In this document: positions 8,826 through 17,457 of the stretch, one piece after another
Layout of the letters: every line of letters begins with the position of its first letter
How positions within the stretch are numbered: position 1 is the stretch's first letter
Assembly: GCA_018377235.1 (NCBI GenBank)
Contig: JAGZZT010000004.1
Coordinates: 142,005-206,004, forward strand
Source of the DNA: Clostridium sp.
GTDB taxonomy: Bacteria; Bacillota; Clostridia; Lachnospirales; Lachnospiraceae
Reading direction: 5' to 3'
Length of the DNA: 64,000 nt
Made by a program: the position numbers and the translations under genes
Notes under the pieces: generated by a model
Databases searched by the model: none
What the model saw: the letters and a program-made list of their open reading frames with translations, nothing else
Told to the model about the DNA's origin: nothing

Positions 8826-10958
8826 TTACATGGATTTGCGTTCAGCGATCTCCGCCATCTTCGCATCATTTAACCGGGTATCTCCCTTTACGCGGGAGTA
8901 ACTTAAATACCCGTTCATTCTGTCAATCTTCGTCAGATTCCTGCTGCCGCATTTAGGGCAGACATCCATATTCAGTTCCTCATAGCCGCAGTCGTCACAA
9001 TAGGACAGGGACAGATTCACACCTTCGTAAAAGCCCATCTTCATAGCCCTGCGCACCAGAGTACGGATGGCATCTGTATTATAGGCAATCGGATATTTCA
9101 CATACTGGATTTTGCCGCCGTTTGACAGTTCCCAGAAGCGGTATTCCAGATCCTGCTTCTGGATCGGCGTAATGTCCTCCGTCACATGGCAGTGGAATCC
9201 GTTGCTCACATACTCCCTGTCGGAGACGTTCTCAATAATGCCGTACTTCTTTCTGAACTGCTTCACCTGAAGGCCGCACAGGTTCTCCGCCGGAGTAGCG
9301 TAAATGGCGTAAAGATTTCCGTCCTCTTTCTTGAACTGATTCACCTTTTCGTTGATATGCTCTAACACCTCCAGGGCAAACTGGCCGTCTTCCACCAGAG
9401 ACTTGCCGTTGTAAAGCTCCTGAAGCTCGTTAAAGGCAGTAATTCCAAAGGATGCTGTCGCTGTCTTGAGAAGAGGCTTAATCTTATCGTGAAGGCCCAG
9501 GTGACCGCCGTAGAAGCCGCCTTCGCAGTAAGCTAACGGGTTCGTGGAGGCTCTCATCTCGCCCAGATAAGCGTAGGTGCGAATATGAATCTTTCTGATC
9601 AGCTCCAGATAATAGTCCAGAACCTCATAGAAATCCCTGCTTTCCTGTCTGGCCTTGGCTAAAATCATAGGCAGGTGAAGGCTTACTACGCCTACATTAA
9701 AGCGGCCTACAAAACGCGGTACGTCCGTCTCGTCCGCCGGCTCCATGCCGCCCTTCTCATACCACGGGGAGAGGAAAGCCCTGCATCCCATTGGGGAAAT
9801 AATCCTGCCGTATTTCTTGTACATGCTGGCAATGTAGCCCTCTCCTGTCAGGGACAGCCAGTCAGGGTACATAGTCTTGGAAGAGCAGCGGATTCCCGCC
9901 TCAAATACGTCCTCCAGCTCCTTTCCAGGTCCGTGTAAATTTTCATCGTACAGGAATACTAATTTGGGGAAAAGCACCGGCTTCTTATGCCCATCCTTCC
10001 CCTGTCCCTTTCTGCGCACATCCAGCATCGTGATGGTAGCCATCTTAGCGAAGAGGCTTCTGCCAGTTCCGGCTGTCATGGTAATAAACGGATAATCGCC
10101 GCGGCTGGATGAAACGGAATTAAACTTATACTCCCAGCCCTGGAAGCCCTGCTCCATGTCTCTCTTGATATCTGCCCAGGCTACCTCCTCTGCCTTCTCC
10201 CGGCTAAGGCCCAGTCCCTCGTACTTTTCAATATATTTTGCATAGGACTTTTCTGCATAGGGAGCCAGAATCTCCTCCACGCTCGGAACCGTAAAGCCGC
10301 CGTACTGCTGGCTGGCTGCGCTCAAGACGATATCTCCGATTACATCGAAGGCCACGTCCAGAGTCTTCGGCTCGTTGTACCAGAGATTTCCCATCTCAAA
10401 GCCCCCGGTCAGAACTGTCTTCACATCAAAAAGACAGCAGTTCATGGTGTCGCGGCGGGCAGACATATCATGAATGTAAAGATACCCGTCACGACAGGCC
10501 TGAAGCTCCTCCACTGTCATAAAGAACTTTTTATAAAGCTCCTTATTCAGCTCATTGAAAATCAGACTGCGCTTGGTGGACACAAGGGCGCTGTCTGTAT
10601 TGGAATTTTCCTTATCTCCAATATACATAATAGACTGGCTCTTTTTATAAACCTCGTCTAACATCTGAACAAAGTCCTGCTTGTAATTGCGGTAGTCCCG
10701 GTAGCTCTTAGCCACCAGCGGGTTGACCCTCTCTAACGCTCCCTCTACCAGGTTGTGCATACGGGCAATGGGAATCTCAGCCACTCCCAGTTCCTGAGCC
10801 TTCTCCTCCACAAACTGACAGATAAAATTCAGCTCTGCCTGTGAAAACTGAATCATAGCTCTCTCTGCCGATTTGTTCACAGCCACAACCACCTTCTGCA
10901 CATTAAAGTCTTCCCTGGTTCCGTCTTTTTTGATTACTTTTATTTCAGCACACTTCAT
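8826..10958 (-). CDS. nrdD: Anaerobic (class III) ribonucleotide reductase
   Basis: Second glycyl-radical NTP reductase, 710 residues. An ATP-cone occupies about 1-95 (KVIKKDGTREDFNVQKVV). Conserved cysteines sit in MNCC (172-175) and MGCR (390-393). The C-terminus has a zinc site (C654, C657, C667, C670) and the glycyl-radical segment MNGYLSYS with the Gly near 683. It lacks the redoxin extension of the other NrdD and looks like the ordinary form, expected to use formate as reductant. The ATG at 10956-10958 is preceded by GGGAGGAG; the upstream open frame is the promoter region. It heads an operon with nrdG. Confidence 0.95.
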   Translation of the reverse strand: MKCAEIKVIKKDGTREDFNVQKVVVAVNKSAERAMIQFSQAELNFICQFVEEKAQELGVAEIPIARMHNLVEGALERVNPLVAKSYRDYRNYKQDFVQMLDEVYKKSQSIMYIGDKENSNTDSALVSTKRSLIFNELNKELYKKFFMTVEELQACRDGYLYIHDMSARRDTMNCCLFDVKTVLTGGFEMGNLWYNEPKTLDVAFDVIGDIVLSAASQQYGGFTVPSVEEILAPYAEKSYAKYIEKYEGLGLSREKAEEVAWADIKRDMEQGFQGWEYKFNSVSSSRGDYPFITMTAGTGRSLFAKMATITMLDVRRKGQGKDGHKKPVLFPKLVFLYDENLHGPGKELEDVFEAGIRCSSKTMYPDWLSLTGEGYIASMYKKYGRIISPMGCRAFLSPWYEKGGMEPADETDVPRFVGRFNVGVVSLHLPMILAKARQESRDFYEVLDYYLELIRKIHIRTYAYLGEMRASTNPLAYCEGGFYGGHLGLHDKIKPLLKTATASFGITAFNELQELYNGKSLVEDGQFALEVLEHINEKVNQFKKEDGNLYAIYATPAENLCGLQVKQFRKKYGIIENVSDREYVSNGFHCHVTEDITPIQKQDLEYRFWELSNGGKIQYVKYPIAYNTDAIRTLVRRAMKMGFYEGVNLSLSYCDDCGYEELNMDVCPKCGSRNLTKIDRMNGYLSYSRVKGDTRLNDAKMAEIAERKSM

Positions 10959-11040
10959 CCTCTGGTTCTCCTCCCTCGCTTTTTGAATAACCGGACAGCT
11001 GAAAAGCTCTTCCGGCTCTGTCTGACGCTTCCTGTCACAG

Positions 11041-11151
11041 ACACAAGATATTGTATACAAAAGACTATATTTAGTCTCATTTTTAACATCCGGCACAATA
11101 TACTGTGTTATGCCTGAACCATATCGTATCATCTGCCCCCATGGAAGTCAA
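11041..11151 (-). promoter_or_regulatory. nrdDG promoter with two NrdR-box-like sites
   Basis: Minus-strand TTGACT (11146-11151) and TACGAT (11123-11128) are spaced 17 bases. Downstream lie two good NrdR-box matches, ACACAAGATATTGTAT (11041-11056) and GCACAATATACTGTGT (11093-11108), each about 14 of 16 to the consensus and 52 bases apart. Between them is another inverted repeat, AGACTA/TAGTCT at 11062-11077. The arrangement fits repression of nrdDG by NrdR. Confidence 0.7.
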
Positions 11152-11227
11152 TAGCCATTTTCCTTCAAAAAGCTCTTGACAAGCCGCAAAGCCCCAGTCT
11201 GTGCGGAGTACAGCCTCCGGAATTTTT

Positions 11228-11947
11228 TTACGGCTCCTGCGTCTGTCCGCCTGTCTGTCCTCCCGCCTTCTCTCCAGTCTTCTCTTCCGTTGTCTCCTCA
11301 GCCTTTTCCTCCTGGTTTTTCTCCGTCCCGCTTTCAGATGACGCGGCGGCCTCCAAAACGGCCTGCAGTTCTTCATCGTTCATCTGAAGCTCTTCCTCCA
11401 CCTCCAGCTTAAACTCGTCCAGCTGCTCCGGATCTATCACTGGAAGCTCTTCCATGCTGCCCACTCCAAAGCGTCGCAAAAACTCCTCTGTGGTTGCAAA
11501 CAGAGCCGGACGTCCAGGAGCATCCAGACGCCCTACCTCATACACCAGATTATACTCAATCAAACGATTGACTGCGTGATCTGATTTTACTCCGCGGATC
11601 TGCTCAATCTCTATCTTGGTAATGGGCTGCTTATATGCAATAATAGATAAGGTCTCCAGCACCACATCGGAAAGTGCCTGCTTCTTTGGCGCCTTGGCCA
11701 CCCGGATCAGGTTTTCATAATATTCTGCCTTTGTACACATCTGGAAGCTTCCAGAAAGCTCGATGACAGACAGCCCCCTTCCTTCTTCCCTGTACCTCTC
11801 CTGAAGCCTTGCCACTGCCGCCCTGGTTTCCTCCTCACCTGTCTCAAGAGCCGCCGAAAGCTCCCTAAGCTCCACAGCTCTCCCCATGGTAAACAGTACT
11901 GCCTCTGCTGCCGCCTCCTGCCTTAAAAGCCTGTCCTTCTCTTCCAT
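11228..11947 (-). CDS. scpB: Segregation and condensation protein B
   Basis: Kleisin-associated winged-helix protein that works with ScpA and SMC in chromosome condensation. It has 239 residues. Two winged-helix segments are visible, including DVVLETLSIIAYKQPITK and IRGVKSDHAVNRLIEYNLV, followed by the conserved LDAPGRPALFATTEEFLRRFG region. The last 40 or so residues are a Glu/Lys/Gly-rich low-complexity tail, longer than in many homologues and probably disordered. It follows scpA with a 68-base gap. Confidence 0.93.
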   Translation of the reverse strand: MEEKDRLLRQEAAAEAVLFTMGRAVELRELSAALETGEEETRAAVARLQERYREEGRGLSVIELSGSFQMCTKAEYYENLIRVAKAPKKQALSDVVLETLSIIAYKQPITKIEIEQIRGVKSDHAVNRLIEYNLVYEVGRLDAPGRPALFATTEEFLRRFGVGSMEELPVIDPEQLDEFKLEVEEELQMNDEELQAVLEAAASSESGTEKNQEEKAEETTEEKTGEKAGGQTGGQTQEP

Positions 11948-12015
11948 TCCCGATTCTCCCGCTATTTTTCTGCTCTGCTTAAACTCTCTGTTGTTAAAAC
12001 AATATGCCCGCAGCC

Positions 12016-12810
12016 TTAATCTGCTGAGCTGAAATCATCAAAGTCAATCTCATCTGCCGTCCCCTCTGGCTCCAGAGATTCAATATACATATCGCTGTCC
12101 ACTGTTTCCTGTGTCAGATAAATCTTTCCGATTTTCATCAGCTCCAGCACTGCCAAAAAAGTAACTACCGTCTCCATTTTCCCGGCTGTTCCTCCCAACA
12201 TCTGGCGGAAACTGAAGTTCCTGTTCCTTCTCGCAAAACTCAGGACAAAAGAAAGCCGCTTTTTCAGGCTGACCGGCTCCCTGGCAATGGTTCCGAAGCC
12301 GCTGCGGACAGGATCTTTTTTATTTTCCCCCCGCTTAATCACAGACTCAAAAATCTCCTGCAGCTTCGCCAGAGTCAGTCCCTTTAAAAGCTCATCCAAA
12401 TCCACAGGAGCTTCGTACTCAGCCACCTCCCTGGGAATCGTAGGCGCTTTAAAAAGGAGGCGCTCCGCGTCCTCCTCCATATCTTCCAGCTCCCTGGCCA
12501 TAAACTTATACATCTTGTATTCCAAAAGACGGCGGACCAGCTCTGCTCTTGGATCCTCCTCCTCTTCCTCCGCCTTCTCTTCCCTGGGGAGAAGCATTCT
12601 GGCCTTAATGTCCAGCAGCGTAGCCGCCATTACCAGAAATTCACTGACCAGATCCAAATCCTGGATATCCATATGGTTTACATAGTCCAGATACTGCTCT
12701 GTGATCGTGACAATCGGAATATCATAGATGCTTACCTTATTCTTCTCTATCAGATGCAGAAGCAGATCAAGAGGTCCCTCGAAATGCTCCAGCTTATAGG
12801 AAATTCCCAT
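12016..12810 (-). CDS. scpA: Segregation and condensation protein A (kleisin)
   Basis: Kleisin subunit bridging the SMC heads, 264 residues. The N-terminal YKLEHFEGPLDLLLHLIEKNKVSIYDIPI segment is the ScpA hallmark, followed by EFLVMAATLLDIKARMLLP and a C-terminal winged helix (FLAVLELMKIGKIYLTQE). The ATG at 12808-12810 is chosen: AGAAGG lies 9 bases upstream, whereas the in-frame ATG nine bases earlier abuts it. The long upstream extension of the frame overlaps a good promoter and is not coding. Confidence 0.93.
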   Translation of the reverse strand: MGISYKLEHFEGPLDLLLHLIEKNKVSIYDIPIVTITEQYLDYVNHMDIQDLDLVSEFLVMAATLLDIKARMLLPREEKAEEEEEDPRAELVRRLLEYKMYKFMARELEDMEEDAERLLFKAPTIPREVAEYEAPVDLDELLKGLTLAKLQEIFESVIKRGENKKDPVRSGFGTIAREPVSLKKRLSFVLSFARRNRNFSFRQMLGGTAGKMETVVTFLAVLELMKIGKIYLTQETVDSDMYIESLEPEGTADEIDFDDFSSAD

Positions 12811-12870
12811 ACGCACCATCCTTCTCTTGCTTTGGCCGACAGCATCCTTCTGCACGGCCCATGGAATCCA

Positions 12871-12899
12871 AGTATAGCAGATTTGAAGGGTAAAGTAAA
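12871..12899 (-). promoter_or_regulatory. scpAB promoter
   Basis: Minus-strand TTTACT (12894-12899), 17-base spacer, TATACT (12871-12876). It lies about 61 bases upstream of the chosen scpA start. Confidence 0.65.
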
Positions 12900-12994
12900 C
12901 TGGCAGGAACTTAACGGAAAAAAAGAAATTTTTCTTGTTCCACTTGAAAGTCACTGAAAAATTTCTTTCCTTCCGTTCTTTCGCCCGTTTGTGG

Positions 12995-13181
12995 TATAAT
13001 ATGAGTACTTAGCGAGGTCTTTTCGAGCTTAGTGAATGTGGTATAATAACTCTAAAATGCAGCTGTGCTGCGCACATCTGCCGCTGCCTTTGGCAGCTGA
13101 AACATTTTGTCGTTGCCATATCAGGTGAAAACAAATGTCTGCTTCGCAGCCGCTTGTTTTCCTGCTGATATGGTATATAAT
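12995..13181 (+). promoter_or_regulatory. sdaAB leader: three -10 elements and two large hairpins
   Basis: Three TATAAT hexamers occur at 12995-13000, 13042-13047 (both in a GTGG-TATAAT extended context) and 13176-13181. Only the last has a clear partner, TTGTTT at 13154-13159 with a 16-base spacer, and is the best sdaAB promoter. Between them lie an imperfect palindrome at 13007-13033, a hairpin with AAAATGCAGCTG (13054-13065) pairing with 13094-13108, and a hairpin with CCATATCAG (13116-13124) pairing with CTGATATGG (13165-13173). No gene is visible between scpA and sdaAB. Confidence 0.55.
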
Positions 13182-13219
13182 AACTAAAACGCAAATCATT
13201 CTGGAGGAACAGATTGTCT

Positions 13220-13888
13220 ATGACATTTATCAGTGTTTTCGACGTGCTGGGGCCGAACATGATCGGGCCGTCCAGCTCTCATACGGCCGGAGCCGCTTCT
13301 ATTGCTCTCATGGCCAGAAAAATGTTTAACTGCCCCGTTGTGCGGGCTGACTTTACCCTGTACGGCTCCTTTGCCAGGACCTACCGGGGGCACGGCACTG
13401 ACCGCGCCCTTTTAGGAGGAATTATGGGCTTTTCCACTGACGACAAGAGAATTCCAGATTCCTTTTCTATTGCCAGGGAACGCGGAATTGAGTTTTCCTT
13501 TACCCCTAATGAAATCGAAACAGATGTACACCCCAATACAGTAGATATTGCCATGACCAGCGCCTCCGGACGCCAGATGAATGTCCGCGGCGAATCTCTG
13601 GGCGGCGGAAAAATCCGCATCACCCGCATTAATCAGGCAGAGGTAGATTTTTCCGGCGAATACAATACTCTGATCGTCATTCAGCGGGACAAGCAGGGTG
13701 TCATCGCCCACATTACAGGATGTCTCAGCAAAGCCAACGTAAATATCGCCTTTTTAAAGCTGTTTCGAGAGGCCAAGGGCAGCACTGCCTACAGTATCGT
13801 GGAATTCGACGGTATTCTGCCCAAGGGCATTCCTGATGAAATCCGTAAAAATCCCAATGTAAAAGACGTTATGCTGATTGAACTGTAA
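13220..13888 (+). CDS. sdaAB: L-serine dehydratase, iron-sulfur-dependent, beta subunit
   Basis: With the alpha subunit it deaminates L-serine to pyruvate and ammonia using a [4Fe-4S] cluster. It has 222 residues. The N-terminal SDH-beta domain shows DVLGPNMIGPSSSHTAGA (about 7-24) and a GHGTDRALLGGIMGF segment; a C-terminal ACT domain starts near 145 (NTLIVIQRDKQGVIAHITGCL). A TTG at 13214 is 6 bases from GGAGG, while the ATG at 13220 is 12 bases away. The ATG is used because it gives the usual family N-terminus, but the TTG is possible. Its stop codon overlaps the sdaAA ribosome-binding site. Confidence 0.93.
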   Translation: MTFISVFDVLGPNMIGPSSSHTAGAASIALMARKMFNCPVVRADFTLYGSFARTYRGHGTDRALLGGIMGFSTDDKRIPDSFSIARERGIEFSFTPNEIETDVHPNTVDIAMTSASGRQMNVRGESLGGGKIRITRINQAEVDFSGEYNTLIVIQRDKQGVIAHITGCLSKANVNIAFLKLFREAKGSTAYSIVEFDGILPKGIPDEIRKNPNVKDVMLIEL

Positions 13889-13904
13889 GGAGGTGACTGC
13901 TGAT

Positions 13905-14780
13905 ATGGATTTTAAAAACGGAAAAGAACTGCTTAAACTGTGCGAAAGCTGTGATCTGCCTATTTCCCAGGTAATGAAACAGAGAGAATGCGAACTTGGA
14001 GAAACTTCCGAAGAGGCGGTAGAAGCACGTATGAACCGCGTTTTAGAAATTATGAAGGAATCAGCCCACTCTCCCCTGGCCGAACCGAAAAAATCTATGG
14101 GCGGCCTGATCGGTGGAGAGGCCAAGCTGATCCATGAACGCCGTCTGGCCGGAAAAAGCATGGCCGGCTCTGTACTCAGCCGTGCTATCGCTTTCTCCAT
14201 GGCCGTTCTGGAAGTCAATTCCTCCATGGGACTGATTGTGGCGGCTCCCACCGCCGGCTCCTCAGGCATTGTACCTGGACTTCTCCTGGCTCTTCAGGAA
14301 GAATATGAACTTTCCGACAGTCAGATCCTGAACGCCCTGTTTAACGCGGGGGCTATCGGATATCTGGCTATGCGCAACGCTACAGTGGCAGGAGCTGTGG
14401 GAGGATGTCAGGCCGAGGTAGGAGTGGCATCTGCTATGGCTGCCTCGGCCGCCGTTGAGCTTATGGGCGGTACGCCCGTTCAGTGCCTCGATGCAGCTTC
14501 TACGGTACTGATGAATATGCTGGGACTTGTCTGCGATCCCATCGGAGGACTGGTGGAATGTCCCTGCCAGGGAAGGAACGCCGCCGGCGCAGCCAATGCC
14601 CTGGCCGCCGCCGAGATCGCCTTAAGCGGAGTCCACCAGTTAATTCCATTTGACGAAATGCTGGACGCTATGTACGCAGTGGGCAAACGTCTTCCCCAGG
14701 AGCTGCGTGAAACCGCTATGGGGGGCTGCGCTGTCACTCCGTCAGGCTGCGCCGCATTCTGCCCCGGCTGTATGGACTAA
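13905..14780 (+). CDS. sdaAA: L-serine dehydratase, iron-sulfur-dependent, alpha subunit
   Basis: Catalytic subunit of serine dehydratase, 291 residues. It carries the family KSMGGLIGGEAKLIHERR and APTAGSSGIVPG motifs and the cluster cysteines, including those in VECPCQGRN and the C-terminal GGCAVTPSGCAAFCPGC. AAGGAGG overlaps the end of sdaAB and is followed by the ATG at 13905; an upstream TTG inside sdaAB is ignored. It is translationally tied to sdaAB and ends 10 bases before the convergent metallophosphoesterase gene. Confidence 0.94.
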   Translation: MDFKNGKELLKLCESCDLPISQVMKQRECELGETSEEAVEARMNRVLEIMKESAHSPLAEPKKSMGGLIGGEAKLIHERRLAGKSMAGSVLSRAIAFSMAVLEVNSSMGLIVAAPTAGSSGIVPGLLLALQEEYELSDSQILNALFNAGAIGYLAMRNATVAGAVGGCQAEVGVASAMAASAAVELMGGTPVQCLDAASTVLMNMLGLVCDPIGGLVECPCQGRNAAGAANALAAAEIALSGVHQLIPFDEMLDAMYAVGKRLPQELRETAMGGCAVTPSGCAAFCPGCMD

Positions 14781-14790
14781 TTGCCAGACG

Positions 14791-15663
14791 TCAATTCTCT
14801 TTTTTCTTCAGACGGATATGTACCAGCTGGGGCTTATTGTGAAACCTGATATTAATAGAATGAGTTCCCAGTCCGCGGCTGACGATCATGGTTTTTCCTT
14901 CCCTGTCAAAGCGACCGGCACACCAGGGAAGGAAAAACTGAAACTGGGGAGTCATCACTCCCCCCAGAAACGGAAGTCGGATGGTTCCGCCATGGAAATG
15001 GCCGCAAAGAGTCAGATCTGCTCCCCATCTGCAGCACTCTTCAAAAAACAGAGGAGAGTGAAGGAGAAAAATCTGATACCTGCTGGAATCGCCCGCTCCC
15101 ACATGGCGTTCCAGTTCTCCTTCTTCCATCTGCGGCACAGTAAAACGATGGCGGTAATAGGCTTCCTTCATATTGCAGCCGATAATCCTGATATCCTCCC
15201 CAAATTCTGCCGATTCATCGGAGAGATAATGTACTCCCGCCTTCTTAAGCTCCCGGCAGAATACCTGATAGCTGTCTCCATACGTCTCAGCTTCCCGCTT
15301 CATCCGCTCTTCATGATTTCCATTAGCATAGAAAACAGGATACTCTTTAGCCAGCGCTCTCACAAGTTCCAGAGCCGGCTTCAAATCCAGCTTTCCCCGT
15401 TTGCACACCATCATATCGCCGCCTATAAGCACTGCGTCCGGCCTTATCCTGGAAATCGCCTGAAGCAGTATTTCCTGATGTTCTCCAAACTGATTGTTAT
15501 GCAGGTCAGAGAGAAACACAAAGTTTCTCTCCGGCTCTCTCATCTTTTCTGACGTAAGTTCAAAAGTTTCTGTCACAAAATGTTTTTTCTCATATTCTGA
15601 GCGGGCAAAGAAGCCTGCTCCCAATCCCGCCAGGCCTAAAAGGGCCCATCCCAGTCCTGTCAT
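14791..15663 (-). CDS. Membrane-anchored metallophosphoesterase
   Basis: Calcineurin-like phosphoesterase of 290 residues with one N-terminal membrane segment (about 1-20). Metal ligands are visible as SDLHN (52-56), GGDM (81-84), GNHE (115-118), LLHSP and GHFHGG near the C-terminus. The set resembles YkuE/YaeI-type phosphodiesterases, some of which act on lipid substrates, but the substrate here is unknown. The ATG at 15661-15663 has AGAGGA upstream; the longer open frame is not credible. The gene is convergent with sdaAA. Confidence 0.85.
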   Translation of the reverse strand: MTGLGWALLGLAGLGAGFFARSEYEKKHFVTETFELTSEKMREPERNFVFLSDLHNNQFGEHQEILLQAISRIRPDAVLIGGDMMVCKRGKLDLKPALELVRALAKEYPVFYANGNHEERMKREAETYGDSYQVFCRELKKAGVHYLSDESAEFGEDIRIIGCNMKEAYYRHRFTVPQMEEGELERHVGAGDSSRYQIFLLHSPLFFEECCRWGADLTLCGHFHGGTIRLPFLGGVMTPQFQFFLPWCAGRFDREGKTMIVSRGLGTHSINIRFHNKPQLVHIRLKKKEN

Positions 15664-15746
15664 GGCGTTTCCTCTTTCTTCGTTATTTCTGCCTGACTTC
15701 TGCAAAGTTTTATACGTTCCATGCATCTGTCTCCCCTGCAGCCTGT

Positions 15747-16364
15747 TTATTTTTTTAACGTTTTATAAGCTCCGGCATAGGGCGCCAACTCCATGCGGAT
15801 AAACCAGCCCTGTTCATGTTCACAGACAGGACAGTATTTCGGCGCAAAGGTTCCATGATACACATAGCCGCAGTTTAAGCATACCCATCCAGTCTCCACC
15901 TCTGAGGCGAACAGCTGGCTTTTCTCCAAAAGCCCCGCCAGCAGATCAAACCGATCTCCATGAGTCTTCTCTACCTCCGCGATCATGTGGAATACCTGTC
16001 CAATCCTGTCAAATCCCTCGTCCAGGGCAATATTTCCGAAATTCTGGTAAACGTCTCTGTACTCCTCAAATTCATTATGCCGCGCCGCCTTCAGAAGATC
16101 CAGGGTTTTATCCCAGCCGTCCACTGGATATCCTCCGTCAATCTGAATACTATCTCCTGTCATTTCCTTCAAAAAACGGTAAAATACCTCTGCGTGTTCC
16201 TTTTCCTGAGCCGCTGTAAACTGAAAGACTGCTTCTATGACAGGAAGTCCCTCCTTTTTAGCTGCTGCTGCCGCGAAAGTGTATCTGTTTCTGGCCTGGC
16301 TCTCTCCTGCAAAGGCTCTCATAAGGTTTTTGGCTGTCTCCGTATTCTTTAAAATAGATTCCAT
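15747..16364 (-). CDS. rbr: Rubrerythrin
   Basis: Non-haem diiron peroxidase that detoxifies hydrogen peroxide in anaerobes. It has 205 residues. A ferritin-like four-helix domain with AGESQARNRY, AQEKEHAEVF and VEKTHGDRF supplies the diiron ligands, followed by a C-terminal rubredoxin domain with C162, C165, C178 and C181. AGGAGG lies upstream. A 14-bp palindrome 80 bases upstream may be an operator. Confidence 0.93.
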   Translation of the reverse strand: MESILKNTETAKNLMRAFAGESQARNRYTFAAAAAKKEGLPVIEAVFQFTAAQEKEHAEVFYRFLKEMTGDSIQIDGGYPVDGWDKTLDLLKAARHNEFEEYRDVYQNFGNIALDEGFDRIGQVFHMIAEVEKTHGDRFDLLAGLLEKSQLFASEVETGWVCLNCGYVYHGTFAPKYCPVCEHEQGWFIRMELAPYAGAYKTLKK

Positions 16365-16443
16365 AAAGCTTCCTCCTGATTTTAAGCATTCAGGGAGTGA
16401 TTCCCTATGGCTTTATGATTGCCATAATCAGGGGGTGGTATTC

Positions 16444-16457
16444 ATTTTCATGAAAAT
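16444..16457. promoter_or_regulatory. Perfect palindrome upstream of rubrerythrin
   Basis: ATTTTCATGAAAAT is a perfect 14-bp palindrome between cbiK and the rubrerythrin gene. Its size and position fit a dimeric repressor site. No regulator is assigned; it is not a clear match to the PerR box. Confidence 0.4.
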
Positions 16458-16476
16458 TACAGCTCTGTTTTCTCTT

Positions 16477-17301
16477 CTATGCCTCTGAAAGGCTGGACTC
16501 TGCCTCTTCTGCGTGTTCTATAAAGATGCGGCGGACTTTCTCCAGCTCTCCCAGTCCCTTCAAAATGCAGGATACCTCATATCCCGCATCTTCAAAGGTC
16601 CTTTTCCAGGAACCCTCCTCATCGCCTGCCATGTCGTTGCTGGCGTGATCTCCCGCCACAATCATCAAAGGCTGAAGAACCGCCTTCTTATAGGATCCCG
16701 CCTTCACCTGCCCAAGCACCTCCTCCAGTCCAGGTTCCGCCTCCACGGTGCCTACAAAATAGTTTTCATGTCCCACCGCCCAGAACATCTCCTGCAGCTT
16801 TCGATATACCTGGTTAGCCTGGGCTTCTGTACCATGCCCCATAAAGCAGATTGCCGTCTCCCCATCGTCATACTCCGATGTCTCCTCTGCAAGAGCCTGA
16901 ATCACAGCTAAAAAGTCCTCCTCTGAGGTTAGAAGGGGCTTGCCAACCGCAGCAGCTTCAAAAAAATGTGCCTGCTCCTTCACTTTGTTTACAAGAGCCA
17001 TGTATTCAAATCCTCCCATCATATGGGTAGGCTGGACAATCAGACGTTTCACTCCATTGTCAGCCGCCCGTTTCAGGGCCTCCTCCAGACTGTCAATCTC
17101 AATCTGATCTCTGATTTTTACCCTGTTAATAATCATCCGGCTGGTGAATCCTCTTCTGATTGAATACTCTGGAAAGGCCTGTTCCAAATCCTCCTCAATC
17201 GCTCCGATTGTCCGGCAGCGGGTATCCTGATAACTGGTTCCAAAGCTGGCTGCTAAGAGTTCCTTTTCCCCAATTCCATCCTGATTTCTCGTATTTTCCA
17301 A
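16477..17301 (-). CDS. cbiK: Sirohydrochlorin cobaltochelatase, CbiK type
   Basis: Inserts cobalt into sirohydrochlorin in the anaerobic cobalamin pathway. It has 274 residues. The two metal-binding histidines of the family are present at H156 (FMGHGTEAQ) and H219 (VAGDHASND), and the N-terminus shows LLAASFGTSYQDTR. The start is a TTG at 17299-17301 with GGAGG 8 bases upstream. No other cobalamin gene is in the window, so it is an orphan; some such chelatases may serve other tetrapyrroles. Confidence 0.88.
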   Translation of the reverse strand: MENTRNQDGIGEKELLAASFGTSYQDTRCRTIGAIEEDLEQAFPEYSIRRGFTSRMIINRVKIRDQIEIDSLEEALKRAADNGVKRLIVQPTHMMGGFEYMALVNKVKEQAHFFEAAAVGKPLLTSEEDFLAVIQALAEETSEYDDGETAICFMGHGTEAQANQVYRKLQEMFWAVGHENYFVGTVEAEPGLEEVLGQVKAGSYKKAVLQPLMIVAGDHASNDMAGDEEGSWKRTFEDAGYEVSCILKGLGELEKVRRIFIEHAEEAESSLSEA

Positions 17302-17386
17302 AGAAGCGTCCTCCGTTTCATTCTGTTTTAAATAGGTGTACAGGTAATAGTAGCATTGAATGAGAGAAATGACAATGAGATGAAGG

Positions 17387-17442
17387 AAAAAGAGCAGATA
17401 TTTCTATAGACACTAAGTTCCTCTTTAATATCTGCTCTTTTT
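17387..17442 (-). terminator. Terminator of the blaI-blaR1-like operon
   Basis: Perfect 16-bp arms at 17387-17402 and 17427-17442 flank a 24-base loop and end in a T-run when read on the minus strand. It sits just past the BlaR1-like stop and before cbiK. Confidence 0.75.
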
Positions 17443-17457
17443 AATATTGTTACAAAA

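Noticed and set aside
11083..11132. Extended N-terminus of the second NrdD reaching 11132
   Set aside because: The extension covers the NrdR boxes and promoter; the ATG at 10958 has a strong ribosome-binding site and gives the family N-terminus.
13196..13711. Open frames on the minus strand opposite sdaAB
   Set aside because: They shadow a well-recognised plus-strand gene, have no ribosome-binding sites and no recognisable protein.
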